Assembly (NCBI RefSeq): GCF_000295935.2
Contig: NZ_ALWO02000047.1
Location: 62,001 to 126,000 of the forward strand
From: Indibacter alkaliphilus LW1
GTDB lineage: Bacteria > Bacteroidota > Bacteroidia > Cytophagales > Cyclobacteriaceae
Reading direction: 5' to 3'
DNA length: 64,000 nt
Position 1 is the first letter of the stretch. Each line of letters begins with the position of its first letter. Below the pieces are notes generated by a model. That model did no database searches and was not told the origin of the DNA. It saw only the letters and a program-made list of their open reading frames with translations. The translations under genes were made by a program, and so were the position numbers. Of this stretch, positions 53,244 through 61,700 are shown piece by piece.

Positions 53244-53825
53244 ATGGAACAATTTATCGAATGGGTCATCCAACCTTGGCCATGGTATGTGGCAGGGCCT
53301 TTAATCGGACTGACTGTCCCAGCCTTGTTAATCCTAGGCAACAAATCCTTCGGGATATCTTCTTCGCTGAGGCATGTCTGTGCTATGTGTGCTCCGGCCA
53401 ATATTCCTTTTTTCCAATACAACTGGAGAAAAGAAATGTGGAACATGACATTTGTACTCGGAATTCTGATCGGTGGGGTAATCGCATCAGCTTTCCTTTC
53501 TAACCCTGAAACCATCGTAGTAGCGGAATCCACACAAAGAGACCTGGCTGCTTTGGGTATTACTGATTATTCCAAACTTCTTCCAGCTGAGATATTCAAT
53601 TGGGAAAACCTATTTACCCTTAAAGGATTGATTTTCTTCGTTTTCGGAGGATTTATGGTTGGATTCGGAACCCGCTACGCTGGGGGCTGTACTTCCGGTC
53701 ATGCCATCATGGGAATATCAGCCCTACAATGGCCTTCTGTGGTAGCCACTATCTTCTTTATGCTGGGAGGTTTCTTTACCACACATTTCTTATTGGGTCC
53801 ATTAATGGCTTGGGCAGGATTTTAA
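53244..53825 (+). CDS. YeeE/YedE family sulfur transporter, subunit 1
   Basis: 193 residues with about five membrane helices. The conserved Cys motif is in [20 protein letters not shown], as in the thiosulfate transporter TsuA/YeeE family. These proteins move thiosulfate or other sulfur species by a persulfide relay through conserved cysteines. The full-length family protein is often one chain of about 350 residues; here it is split into two genes, this one and the next (12 bases apart). A further Cys pair in the N-terminal part ([15 protein letters not shown]) may take part. Confidence 0.92.
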   Translation: MEQFIEWVIQPWPWYVAGPLIGLTVPALLILGNKSFGISSSLRHVCAMCAPANIPFFQYNWRKEMWNMTFVLGILIGGVIASAFLSNPETIVVAESTQRDLAALGITDYSKLLPAEIFNWENLFTLKGLIFFVFGGFMVGFGTRYAGGCTSGHAIMGISALQWPSVVATIFFMLGGFFTTHFLLGPLMAWAGF

Positions 53826-53837
53826 ATTTCGATCAAG

Positions 53838-54320
53838 ATGAAAACAAAAGAAACAACAATACAAAAAAATGAGGCTGTGTGCGATTCACCAAATATGCAG
53901 CAGCAAAGTGAAAATCTTCTCAAATACCTTATCGTAGGGGTTATTTTCGGGATTTTATTTGTCAAGGCTGAAGTCATCTCCTGGTTTAGAATACAGGAAA
54001 TGTTTAGACTTCAATCTTTTCACATGTACGGAATTATCGGTTCTGCCATAGCAGTAGGAGTCCTTTCAATACAACTGATCAAAAAATTCAATATCAAAAC
54101 CATGAAAGGTGAAGCGATCAATATTCCGAAAAAAGAATTCCGAAAAGGTCAGATCATAGGTGGATTCATATTCGGATTGGGCTGGGCAATTACCGGAGCT
54201 TGTCCTGGACCGCTTTACGCACAGATTGGGACTGGATTCACTGTAGTAGCTGTCACATTGCTCTCGGCGATTGTAGGTACATGGGTATATGGGAAATTTT
54301 CCCATAAACTCCCGAATTAA
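53838..54320 (+). CDS. YeeE/YedE family sulfur transporter, subunit 2
   Basis: 160 residues, four membrane helices. It has the matching half-motif GLGWAITGACPGPLYAQIGT with the conserved Cys. The N-terminus is soluble and includes ETTIQKNEAVCDSPNMQQQS. It pairs with the preceding gene to make one transporter. The transcript ends in a hairpin terminator right after the stop codon. Confidence 0.92.
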   Translation: MKTKETTIQKNEAVCDSPNMQQQSENLLKYLIVGVIFGILFVKAEVISWFRIQEMFRLQSFHMYGIIGSAIAVGVLSIQLIKKFNIKTMKGEAINIPKKEFRKGQIIGGFIFGLGWAITGACPGPLYAQIGTGFTVVAVTLLSAIVGTWVYGKFSHKLPN

Positions 54321-54340
54321 GCCTGTTTGAACTTAAACCC

Positions 54341-54374
54341 AAAGCCACCCTGTCCAGCAAGGTGGCTTTTTTTT
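54341..54374 (+). terminator. Terminator of the sulfur cluster
   Basis: AAAGCCACC (54341-54349) pairs with GGTGGCTTT (54361-54369) over 9 bases and is followed by a run of T. Confidence 0.9.
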
Positions 54375-54453
54375 AGTGAAATACTCTTTTGATAATAGCT
54401 CTGATCATGATGATGGCAACCAAGATTACTGAGCCTGCTATAACAAATTCCAT
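54373..54453 (-). CDS. Possible 26-residue single-span membrane peptide
   Basis: A minus-strand frame, ATG at 54453, TAA at 54373-54375, in the gap between the terminator and the cupin gene. It encodes 26 residues: a short Glu-Phe start, a continuous hydrophobic stretch VIAGSVILVAIIMIRAII and a basic tail KRVFH. That is the layout of known small membrane proteins (positive-inside tail). It lies 42 bases downstream of the cupin gene stop and on the same strand, so it could be the last gene of that transcript. I do not recognise it. A chance frame is possible given the size. Confidence 0.4.
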   Translation of the reverse strand: MEFVIAGSVILVAIIMIRAIIKRVFH

Positions 54454-54495
54454 GAGGTAAATTTTACCTTATCAACATCTTGTTTTTCACATTGT

Positions 54496-55041
54496 TCAAA
54501 CACAGTACTTTTTTATCAGCTCCTCTTTAACACCTTTCTGTTTTGCCTTCTTGGCAAGGAATTTTCCCAAAGGGCTTAATAGCTTGAACAAAAAACTATC
54601 TACAAATGAGTCATTCATTTCTGCCAGGATAAAAGCCACTCCCAAGTCTTTGGGAATTCCGTTTTTATCCGTAAGTCCATCCTCAGCCAATCCGTACATA
54701 ATTCTCAGTGCATATTCAAATCCCTGATGGCCAGGTTCTATTTTGATATTGAATTCAATATTGTGATTCTCGGGATTAAAAAAACCATGAAGTTCCCTTT
54801 TTTCTACTTTATAGGACTCTCCCGGATTAAGGATCAAGGTTTTCCCTTTTGCCAGCTTCAGACCAAGCCTACCTTTCACAGCAGTAAAGGTTTCGGTAAA
54901 GGAAGTGTGCAAGTGCAAAGGGTTGGCCCCTTCAGGATTTAATTCTAGGTGGAGTTCTGTAATTTTCCCCTTCGTTTCTTCCGCCGTTTGGACAAAAGTG
55001 ACTTTATCTTTATACAGCGGATTAACAATGGTTTTTTGCAT
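54496..55041 (-). CDS. Cupin-domain protein
   Basis: 181 residues. A cupin fold is shown by the two motifs: NPLHLHTSFTETFTAVKGRL (His-x-His and Glu) and the second ELHGFFNPENHN (His). It likely binds a metal. Outside the cupin (residues about 110-181) is a helical tail of unknown role. The family includes dioxygenases, isomerases and regulators, so no reaction is assigned. Divergent from the MFS gene by about 115 bases. Confidence 0.85.
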   Translation of the reverse strand: MQKTIVNPLYKDKVTFVQTAEETKGKITELHLELNPEGANPLHLHTSFTETFTAVKGRLGLKLAKGKTLILNPGESYKVEKRELHGFFNPENHNIEFNIKIEPGHQGFEYALRIMYGLAEDGLTDKNGIPKDLGVAFILAEMNDSFVDSFLFKLLSPLGKFLAKKAKQKGVKEELIKKYCV

Positions 55042-55156
55042 GTTGATGATTTTTAAAGTGAATTTTCTAAACTAAGAAAGCTTTTATATAAATGCAATTC
55101 ATAATTGTGTGAATGGGTTTAACTTGCGGCCTCAAACCTAAACCTGTTGATTTTTG

Positions 55157-56332
55157 ATGAGTTCCTTAAAGAAAAGAAGGATAGCAATTGGATCATTGTT
55201 CTTTCTTGCCGGATTGAGCTTTGCTTCTTGGGCAGCGCGCATACCGGATATTCAAATGAAGTTTTCGTTTTCGGAAGCTCAGCTGGGCACTTTACTATTG
55301 GGCTTACCCATTGGTTCATTGGTCGCATTGCCGCTGGCAGGTTGGGCAGCACATAGGTTTGGAAGCAAAATTGTCGTTATTCTTTCTGCTATTGGGTATG
55401 CCATATTTCTTCCCTTGATTGGATTCAGTGATTCACTATATATGCTGGTTCCTGTAGTAGTGACATTCGGCATGCTGGGAAATACCATGAATATATCCCT
55501 CAATACCCAGGCGCTTGCTTTGGAGGACAGTTATGGAAGGAGCATTTTGGCCTCGCTTCATGGGCTGTGGAGCCTTGCAGGTTTTACAGGGGCGGGTATT
55601 GGCGCTTTGATGATATATTTCGACTTGCTGCCCAAAATACATTTTCTACTGATTTCTGGGATTACGATTTCGATTCTTTTGATCGCTCAAAAATATCTCA
55701 TTCAAGACAAGAGAGCCGGTGGTGGCACAGGAATGGTCCTGAAAAAACCCGATCCACTTTTATTGCGGATCGGAGCTATTGGCTTTTTAGGCATGCTAAG
55801 TGAAGGCTGTATGTTTGATTGGAGTGGGGTTTATTTCAAGAAAGTTGTAGATATACAGCCAGGCCTGATTGCTCTTGGCTATGTTTCCTTTATGGGGGCC
55901 ATGGCAGGAGGCCGCTTTATCTCGGACAGATTGATTAATAGATTTGGGCGTATAGAAATACTCAGGGTCAGCGGATTATTGATTTTTGCAGGATTGATCT
56001 TAGCTGTAGTATTTCCCTCTCCCTTAATTGCAACCTTAGGTTTTTTGTTGGTAGGACTGGGAGTTGCTTCCATTGTACCCTCTGCATACAGCATTGCAGG
56101 GAGGTCCAAGGAGTTCCCCCCAAGTGTGTCTTTGGCCATGGTGTCTACTTTGTCTTTTTTTGGCTTTCTCATTGGTCCGCCCATGATTGGATTCATCGCA
56201 GAATTGCTTAGCCTGAAAACATCTTTTACCATGGTAGCCGTGGCAGGACTGGGCATCACCCTATTGACTTCAGTTCGCTTAGAGGTGTTTGGTTCCATAA
56301 ATAAAAATAAAGCAGCAAAGAAAGCAATTTAG
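55157..56332 (+). CDS. MFS transporter (YbjJ-like)
   Basis: 391 residues from ATG 55157 (an in-frame TTG precedes it). Twelve predicted helices, with FFLAGLSFASWAARIPDIQM at the start and the conserved loop WAAHRFGSKIVVIL in the second helix pair. The second half begins with SEGCMFDWSGVYFKKV, which is typical of YbjJ/FucP-like members. The substrate is unknown; a sugar or drug is possible. It follows the divergent cupin gene and is 80 bases ahead of the thioesterase gene. Confidence 0.9.
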   Translation: MSSLKKRRIAIGSLFFLAGLSFASWAARIPDIQMKFSFSEAQLGTLLLGLPIGSLVALPLAGWAAHRFGSKIVVILSAIGYAIFLPLIGFSDSLYMLVPVVVTFGMLGNTMNISLNTQALALEDSYGRSILASLHGLWSLAGFTGAGIGALMIYFDLLPKIHFLLISGITISILLIAQKYLIQDKRAGGGTGMVLKKPDPLLLRIGAIGFLGMLSEGCMFDWSGVYFKKVVDIQPGLIALGYVSFMGAMAGGRFISDRLINRFGRIEILRVSGLLIFAGLILAVVFPSPLIATLGFLLVGLGVASIVPSAYSIAGRSKEFPPSVSLAMVSTLSFFGFLIGPPMIGFIAELLSLKTSFTMVAVAGLGITLLTSVRLEVFGSINKNKAAKKAI

Positions 56333-56356
56333 TCTTTTCACAAGGTCATCATTTAC

Positions 56357-56364
56357 TAACTTTG
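56357..56364 (+). promoter_or_regulatory. Candidate -7 box for the thioesterase gene
   Basis: TAACTTTG fits TAnnTTTG. The longer in-frame start at 56362 lies inside this box, which favours the ATG at 56413 as the true start with a leader of about 40 bases. Only TTTT is seen near the -33 position. Confidence 0.45.
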
Positions 56365-56412
56365 AATACGCTCGCAATTCGCTTATTCAAACCAAACTCC
56401 GAAAAGTTCATC

Positions 56413-57129
56413 ATGAATCAAAAGCTTCCATTTCAGTACGAAAAAGAATTTGAAGTACTTTCTTTTCAAATAGACCCCTTTGGAAAACTCAGGTGGTCTT
56501 CTTTGGGCGATCTGATGCAGGAGGTCGCCTGGAAACATGCTGATAGCCGTGGATTTGGGCAGGAGCTGTTTGAAAAAGGACTGATGTGGGTGCTTTCGAG
56601 GTTTCAGATTCAAGTACACCGCAAGCCTTCATGGGGAGAGCTCATCACAGTAAAAACTGCTGGCAGGGGAATTTCCGGACTTTTTGCCTTGAGGGAATTT
56701 GAAGTGATAGACCAAGCAGGTGAGGTACTCGCTGAAGCCATGTCTGCATGGTTGCTTTTGGATGTCAAAAGCAAAAGACCGAAAAGACCAAGTCAGGTCT
56801 TGCCGTCGGAATTATTTGCACTGACTGAAGACGATTCACAATTGCCACCCAAAATCACTTTTTCTGAAACGGGAGATCTTTCCACAGCATTCAACGTCCG
56901 AGCTTCTGATCTGGACATGAACAACCATGTCAACAATGTCAGCTATATCAGATGGGTTGAAGATTTCGCTATAGAACAGAAAAAAAAATTCAATAAACTT
57001 TGCATTAATTACCTATCTGAAGCACGGATTGGAGAGACTGTTACGATCAAAGGAGATTTTGGCGATACAAAAAACATTTTGGCAGGAATTTCTAAAAGTA
57101 AAGTATTTTTTATTGTAGAAATAGCCTGA
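56413..57129 (+). CDS. Acyl-ACP thioesterase family protein
   Basis: 238 residues with start at ATG 56413 (MNQKLPFQYE). Double hot-dog fold: GDLMQEVAWKHADSRGFGQE and later LDMNNHVNNVSYIRWVEDFA, where NNHVNN is the catalytic loop of acyl-ACP thioesterases. A Trp-rich piece (LMWVLSRFQIQVHRKPSWGE) and ARGISGLFALREFE-like strand fit plant FatA/FatB-like bacterial relatives. It releases fatty acids from ACP or CoA. No pathway genes lie beside it. Confidence 0.9.
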   Translation: MNQKLPFQYEKEFEVLSFQIDPFGKLRWSSLGDLMQEVAWKHADSRGFGQELFEKGLMWVLSRFQIQVHRKPSWGELITVKTAGRGISGLFALREFEVIDQAGEVLAEAMSAWLLLDVKSKRPKRPSQVLPSELFALTEDDSQLPPKITFSETGDLSTAFNVRASDLDMNNHVNNVSYIRWVEDFAIEQKKKFNKLCINYLSEARIGETVTIKGDFGDTKNILAGISKSKVFFIVEIA

Positions 57130-57205
57130 ATTCTATACATTAAGTTTTTTAGAATTTTAGATTAGAACCAAACATTATCAAAACCTCTAATTTACTGATT
57201 TTGAC

Positions 57206-58426
57206 ATGAGCGTAGGCTTACTCCTTATAATTATTCTTTTATCCTTGGGCACTGTCAACAGTATTTTTTTGATAGTCAATAAGGGCAAAGGTCACTATCC
57301 GAATACCATGTTGGGTTGGTCACTACTGATGTATAATTTATTTATCCTGACCTATTTTTTATGGATTGAGGCCGAATATATTCTGGACATGCCTCATTTG
57401 TTAAGGTCTTACAGTCCTTTTATGTACCTATGTGCTCCGTTTTTCTATTTTTATGTAAGGAATTCAGCAAAGGGGCTTCGCGGGCTACAAACTTTGGACT
57501 GGATACATTTTATTCCGGCATTGATCCATTTTCTGGAATTGATACCGTTTTATTTACTTCCAACAGAGGTGAAACTGGAAATGGCCCAAGCGATCATAGC
57601 CTCGCCAGACCAAATCAATTATTTGGGCAGCGGTCTGATTCCTATCTCTTTTCACTACTCGTTCAGAATCTTTCTTCAGACCCTTTATTATATTTATTGT
57701 ATTCATTTAGTGCTTCAGATCAAACCTGATTTTTTTCAAAGATTCAATATGGATACCTTGAAGGATTGGCTATCCATTGCTATTTTCCTAATGGGCTGGA
57801 TTGTTTTTTCTAACCTACTCTATGTTTTGCTTGGATATTTCAATTTCGGAGGTAATACTTTTTTCTTAGGGCAAATCACGATTCATATTTCATTGATCGG
57901 GATTTTGGTTCTGAATATTTATGTCAACTTCAAGCCTGAAATAGTGTATCAATTTGATCCCCAGAAAGACTTTGGATCAAAACAGAATGAAGAAGGTCAA
58001 ACCATATCTCTTGGACAGCAGGACGTAACAAAACACCACGCAGAAGTTGAAAAAAATGAACAATTGGTAGCCAAAACAGAGAACAAAACAATAGAAGCAT
58101 TGAAATACCTTCTGGAAAACGAAAAGATTTTTCAAGAAAAAAGCCTAAACCTCAGGGATATGTCAGACAGGATTGGTTCCTCTCCAAAAACCCTTTCTAC
58201 ATGCATCAAATTGGCCTATGGCAAGGGTTTCAATGAGATTGTCAATGAAATGCGAATTACTTATGCAATTGATAAAATTGAAAATGGGTATTTGGATGAT
58301 TTTACCCTGGAGGCATTGGGAGAAGAGGTAGGCTTCAATTCGCGAACTACTTTTTTCAATGCTTTCAAAAAATATGAGGGCTGTAGTCCCAGCGAATACT
58401 GGAAAAAATTCCAAAATGGAGCATAA
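57206..58426 (+). CDS. AraC-family regulator with membrane sensor half
   Basis: 406 residues. The first 240 contain seven to eight hydrophobic helices (VGLLLIIILLSLGTVNSIFL; LSIAIFLMGWIVFSNLLYVL), a membrane sensor half seen in this phylum. A charged linker (about 255-295) leads to the AraC DNA-binding domain (NLRDMSDRIGSSPKTLSTCI; LEALGEEVGFNSRTTFFNAF followed by CSPSEYWKKFQ). It likely responds to a signal at or in the membrane and controls nearby genes; the large adhesin gene downstream is a candidate target but there is no direct evidence. Confidence 0.92.
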   Translation: MSVGLLLIIILLSLGTVNSIFLIVNKGKGHYPNTMLGWSLLMYNLFILTYFLWIEAEYILDMPHLLRSYSPFMYLCAPFFYFYVRNSAKGLRGLQTLDWIHFIPALIHFLELIPFYLLPTEVKLEMAQAIIASPDQINYLGSGLIPISFHYSFRIFLQTLYYIYCIHLVLQIKPDFFQRFNMDTLKDWLSIAIFLMGWIVFSNLLYVLLGYFNFGGNTFFLGQITIHISLIGILVLNIYVNFKPEIVYQFDPQKDFGSKQNEEGQTISLGQQDVTKHHAEVEKNEQLVAKTENKTIEALKYLLENEKIFQEKSLNLRDMSDRIGSSPKTLSTCIKLAYGKGFNEIVNEMRITYAIDKIENGYLDDFTLEALGEEVGFNSRTTFFNAFKKYEGCSPSEYWKKFQNGA

Positions 58427-58743
58427 CACTTGTTATTGTGAAGTTTGACTTTTTACAGGATTTTATAACCAGTAACACTACTTTTTGTTTAAGAAAATTA
58501 AGCTATTGTTAATCAAAATACTGCAAAATCTTTACGTAACGATACCACTCCTCAAATATTTTTTTTTAACCTTCTTTTTTTAACATAAGCTTTTTGCATT
58601 TCATTTTAAATTTTTCGGAGTTCTCTGACTTTGTGTTTCAAAAACGGAATTTGAAACATATAAAAGTTGAAAATCGGGGTGAGTTTGGTGTGATTTACCA
58701 ATCATTTAATTCTAAAAATCACCCCCACACTAAATTTCACTTT
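58427..58743. other. Intergenic region upstream of the giant adhesin gene
   Basis: 317 bases, AT-rich with T/A runs, no gene. Near its end GTGATTT (58690-58696) and AAATCAC (58716-58722) are complementary and lie shortly before the adhesin start, next to a run CCCCC; a hairpin in the leader is possible but imperfect. No clear TAnnTTTG box was found. Confidence 0.4.
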
Positions 58744-61700
58744 ATGAATTCGTCAGAGATTTTATGGACCACTTCAAAAAGCCACTATAACTACATGAGA
58801 AGTTCAATAATTCAGAATGGTCTCTATACACTTTTTATGGTGTTGATAATTATAGGTTTCATTTTTCCGATGCAAGCTTTTGGACAGGCCGGTACTTTAA
58901 AGTTTACAGAAGTAGGCCATCACGGAAATACATTGACTGATGGGGCTGCCGGTTCAACTGACATACCAGGCATTACCTATAATATCTATGGAGTTAATGC
59001 AAGTGGAGGGAAAATAGGAAATATCTTGGTTTTAGACTATGCTCCCCCAAGAGAGTCACACTATTTCTTTGTTGATGATGGCAGTTGGATGGGATTACCC
59101 ATCAATAAATTGATAATTGAAAGCGGATCAGGTAATTCGTTTTCTCTAAAAAGCTTCAAAGTATTTGATGAATTATGGGAGGCTCCAAATTTTTTAATTT
59201 CCGGTTTCCGGGATGGGACATCTGTAGCTACCCAAACCCAATCCATTAGCTCAGGGGCATTTATTCAGATCAATCTAAATACTGATTTTGAAAATGTTGA
59301 TAGAGTGGAGATTTCAAATCAGAATGGATCTGTTACTCAATCTTTTAACACTTTTGTATTTGAAAATCCCAAAGAAGAAGTTGCTGCACCCACAATAACC
59401 ACCTCGGCTGCATCCTCCATAACTGCCTCAGGAACTACCCTAAACGGTAACATTTCCGCTGACGGAGGAGCCCCAGTAACTGCCCGAGGTTTTGTATATT
59501 CCAGTTCAAACAATACCCCAACCATAGGAGGATCGGGTGTGACCAATGTACCGGTAGGCAGCGGGACGGGAGTTTTCAGCCAAGCTGTTACCGGATTGAG
59601 TGCTTCGACTACCTATTACTACCAAGCTTATGCGGCCAATAGTGCGGGGACTAGCTATGGTGGGGTGCAGAGTTTTACGACAACAAGCGCTGGTGTATTA
59701 TTAAGCACTAGCCCTACACTGATATTTGCGGCAAATTCTGCTGATATTACAGGAGACAATATTGCCTCAGACGGTGAAGGAGGCTCGCAAGCTATCTCCG
59801 ATATCGACATTCAGATTTACAATATATCGGATGAGAGCGGCACCTTTGTTAATTCCCTTGACTGGAGAGGCAACGATTTTCTTTACAGCGCCGATCCAAA
59901 TTATTCAGGCCTTACATACGATAACCTTAATCAAGGAATCAAAGGAATGGCCATCAAATCAGCTGATGGCAGTAATTTCCGCCTTGTTCAGTTTAAGTAT
60001 TACAATTGGGGTGAGTCCAATGCTTTCACCAACACGATTAAAGGGTACCGGGACGGTGGAGAAGTAGCTTCCATGAGTTTCAATGGTTTTGATCCAGATT
60101 ATAACCCAATGACCGTAACCTTAGACGCATCATTCTCAAATGTAGATGAGGTTAGATTGTTCATCAGCAGCCCTGGTTGGAATGGAGATGGAACTACAAA
60201 CCACAGTATCAATAATATTCAGGTTACTTCACCTATTGCATCCTCAGCTCCGTCGGTAACTACTTCTTCAGCCTCCAATGCCACAGATAGCACAGCTGAT
60301 TTGGCTGGAAACATAACCTCGGATGGAGGCTCCACAGTCACTGCCCGAGGCTTCGTCTATTCCAGCTCCGACAATACCCCAACCATTGGTGAAGGTGGAG
60401 TAACCAATGTGACATCAGGAAGCGGTACGGGTACTTTCAATGAGACTGTTTCTGGGTTAAGCCCTTCGACTACCTACTATTTCCAAGCTTATGCCACCAA
60501 TGCTGAGGGTACAAGCTATGGGGGAGTGGAGAGTTTTACGACAACAGCTATTCCTTGCACAGGGACCATAACCATTGGCTCAACTGCTTCAGGTGCTGCT
60601 TATTCTATCGATGGAGGTGTTCTGAAAACTTCAGGAAATGCGACCGTACCGGCTTCTGAGATTGTAGACTACCTGCAAAATACAGGCGATTTGGTCATAG
60701 AGTCTTGTGATGGAGATATTGTGATTCGTGAAAATATACAAATTGTTTTAAGTACTTCTAGAACGCTTACCTTCAAATCTTCCAGAGACATTGTATTGAC
60801 CGATGAGAAAGAGATTACTGCATCCGGTAACAACTTAAATCTAATTTTTTGGGCAGACACTGATGCTGATCAATCTGGAGGAGTTCTCTTTGACACCAAA
60901 ACAAGTATTTCAAGTAACAACGGTCATATTTGGATCGGAGGTGGAGCCTCCACGGAATTATGGAACGGGTTGACAGTTGGGGATAGCTATTCGGTAGGTT
61001 TGACCAATACAGCAACAGGGAATTCGGAAACTTATGCTGGGATAAATGCAGTAGGTAGCTCGGTCAATGCAGGATTAGGAGACATCTATCTTTCGGGAAA
61101 ATCCACGCAAACCACCTATCGATTCGGAATAGGTACCCGAATCCAGGGGATGGATTTTACTGGAAATAATATCACCATGTTTGGTATAGGTTCTGCTAAT
61201 GCCTCTACCAGTGGGGATAACAATCGAGGCAACTGGGGGATAGGAATAGAAAACACGGATATTTTGGCTTCCGGGGAAATTATCCTGGTAGGTACAGGCG
61301 GAGGCCAAAATGCCGGCTCAAATGGAGGGTCAAATCATGGTATTCGCATGAATAATAATTCCAGCATTATTACTACCGGTGCATCCAATATTACCTTGAC
61401 CGGAACCGGAGGAGGTAATTCTGCAAATACTCTAAATACAGATAATGATGGGCTACGAATAGATGGTGGTACCATCAGAGTAAATACAGGAACAATTACC
61501 CTAACGGGAACCAAGGGACTTCATGGAAATTCAGTTGATTTAGATCATACTAACGGCGTTATAGAATCCAGAGACCCTTCATCATCTGCTTTAAGTAATG
61601 GAGCTGTAGTAGTGGAAACTGATGAGCTGCTTATCAATAGCTTGGTAAGGTACCGCTCTGATTTGGGTCAACTCACCATTCGTCCTCGTACTCCTTCCAC

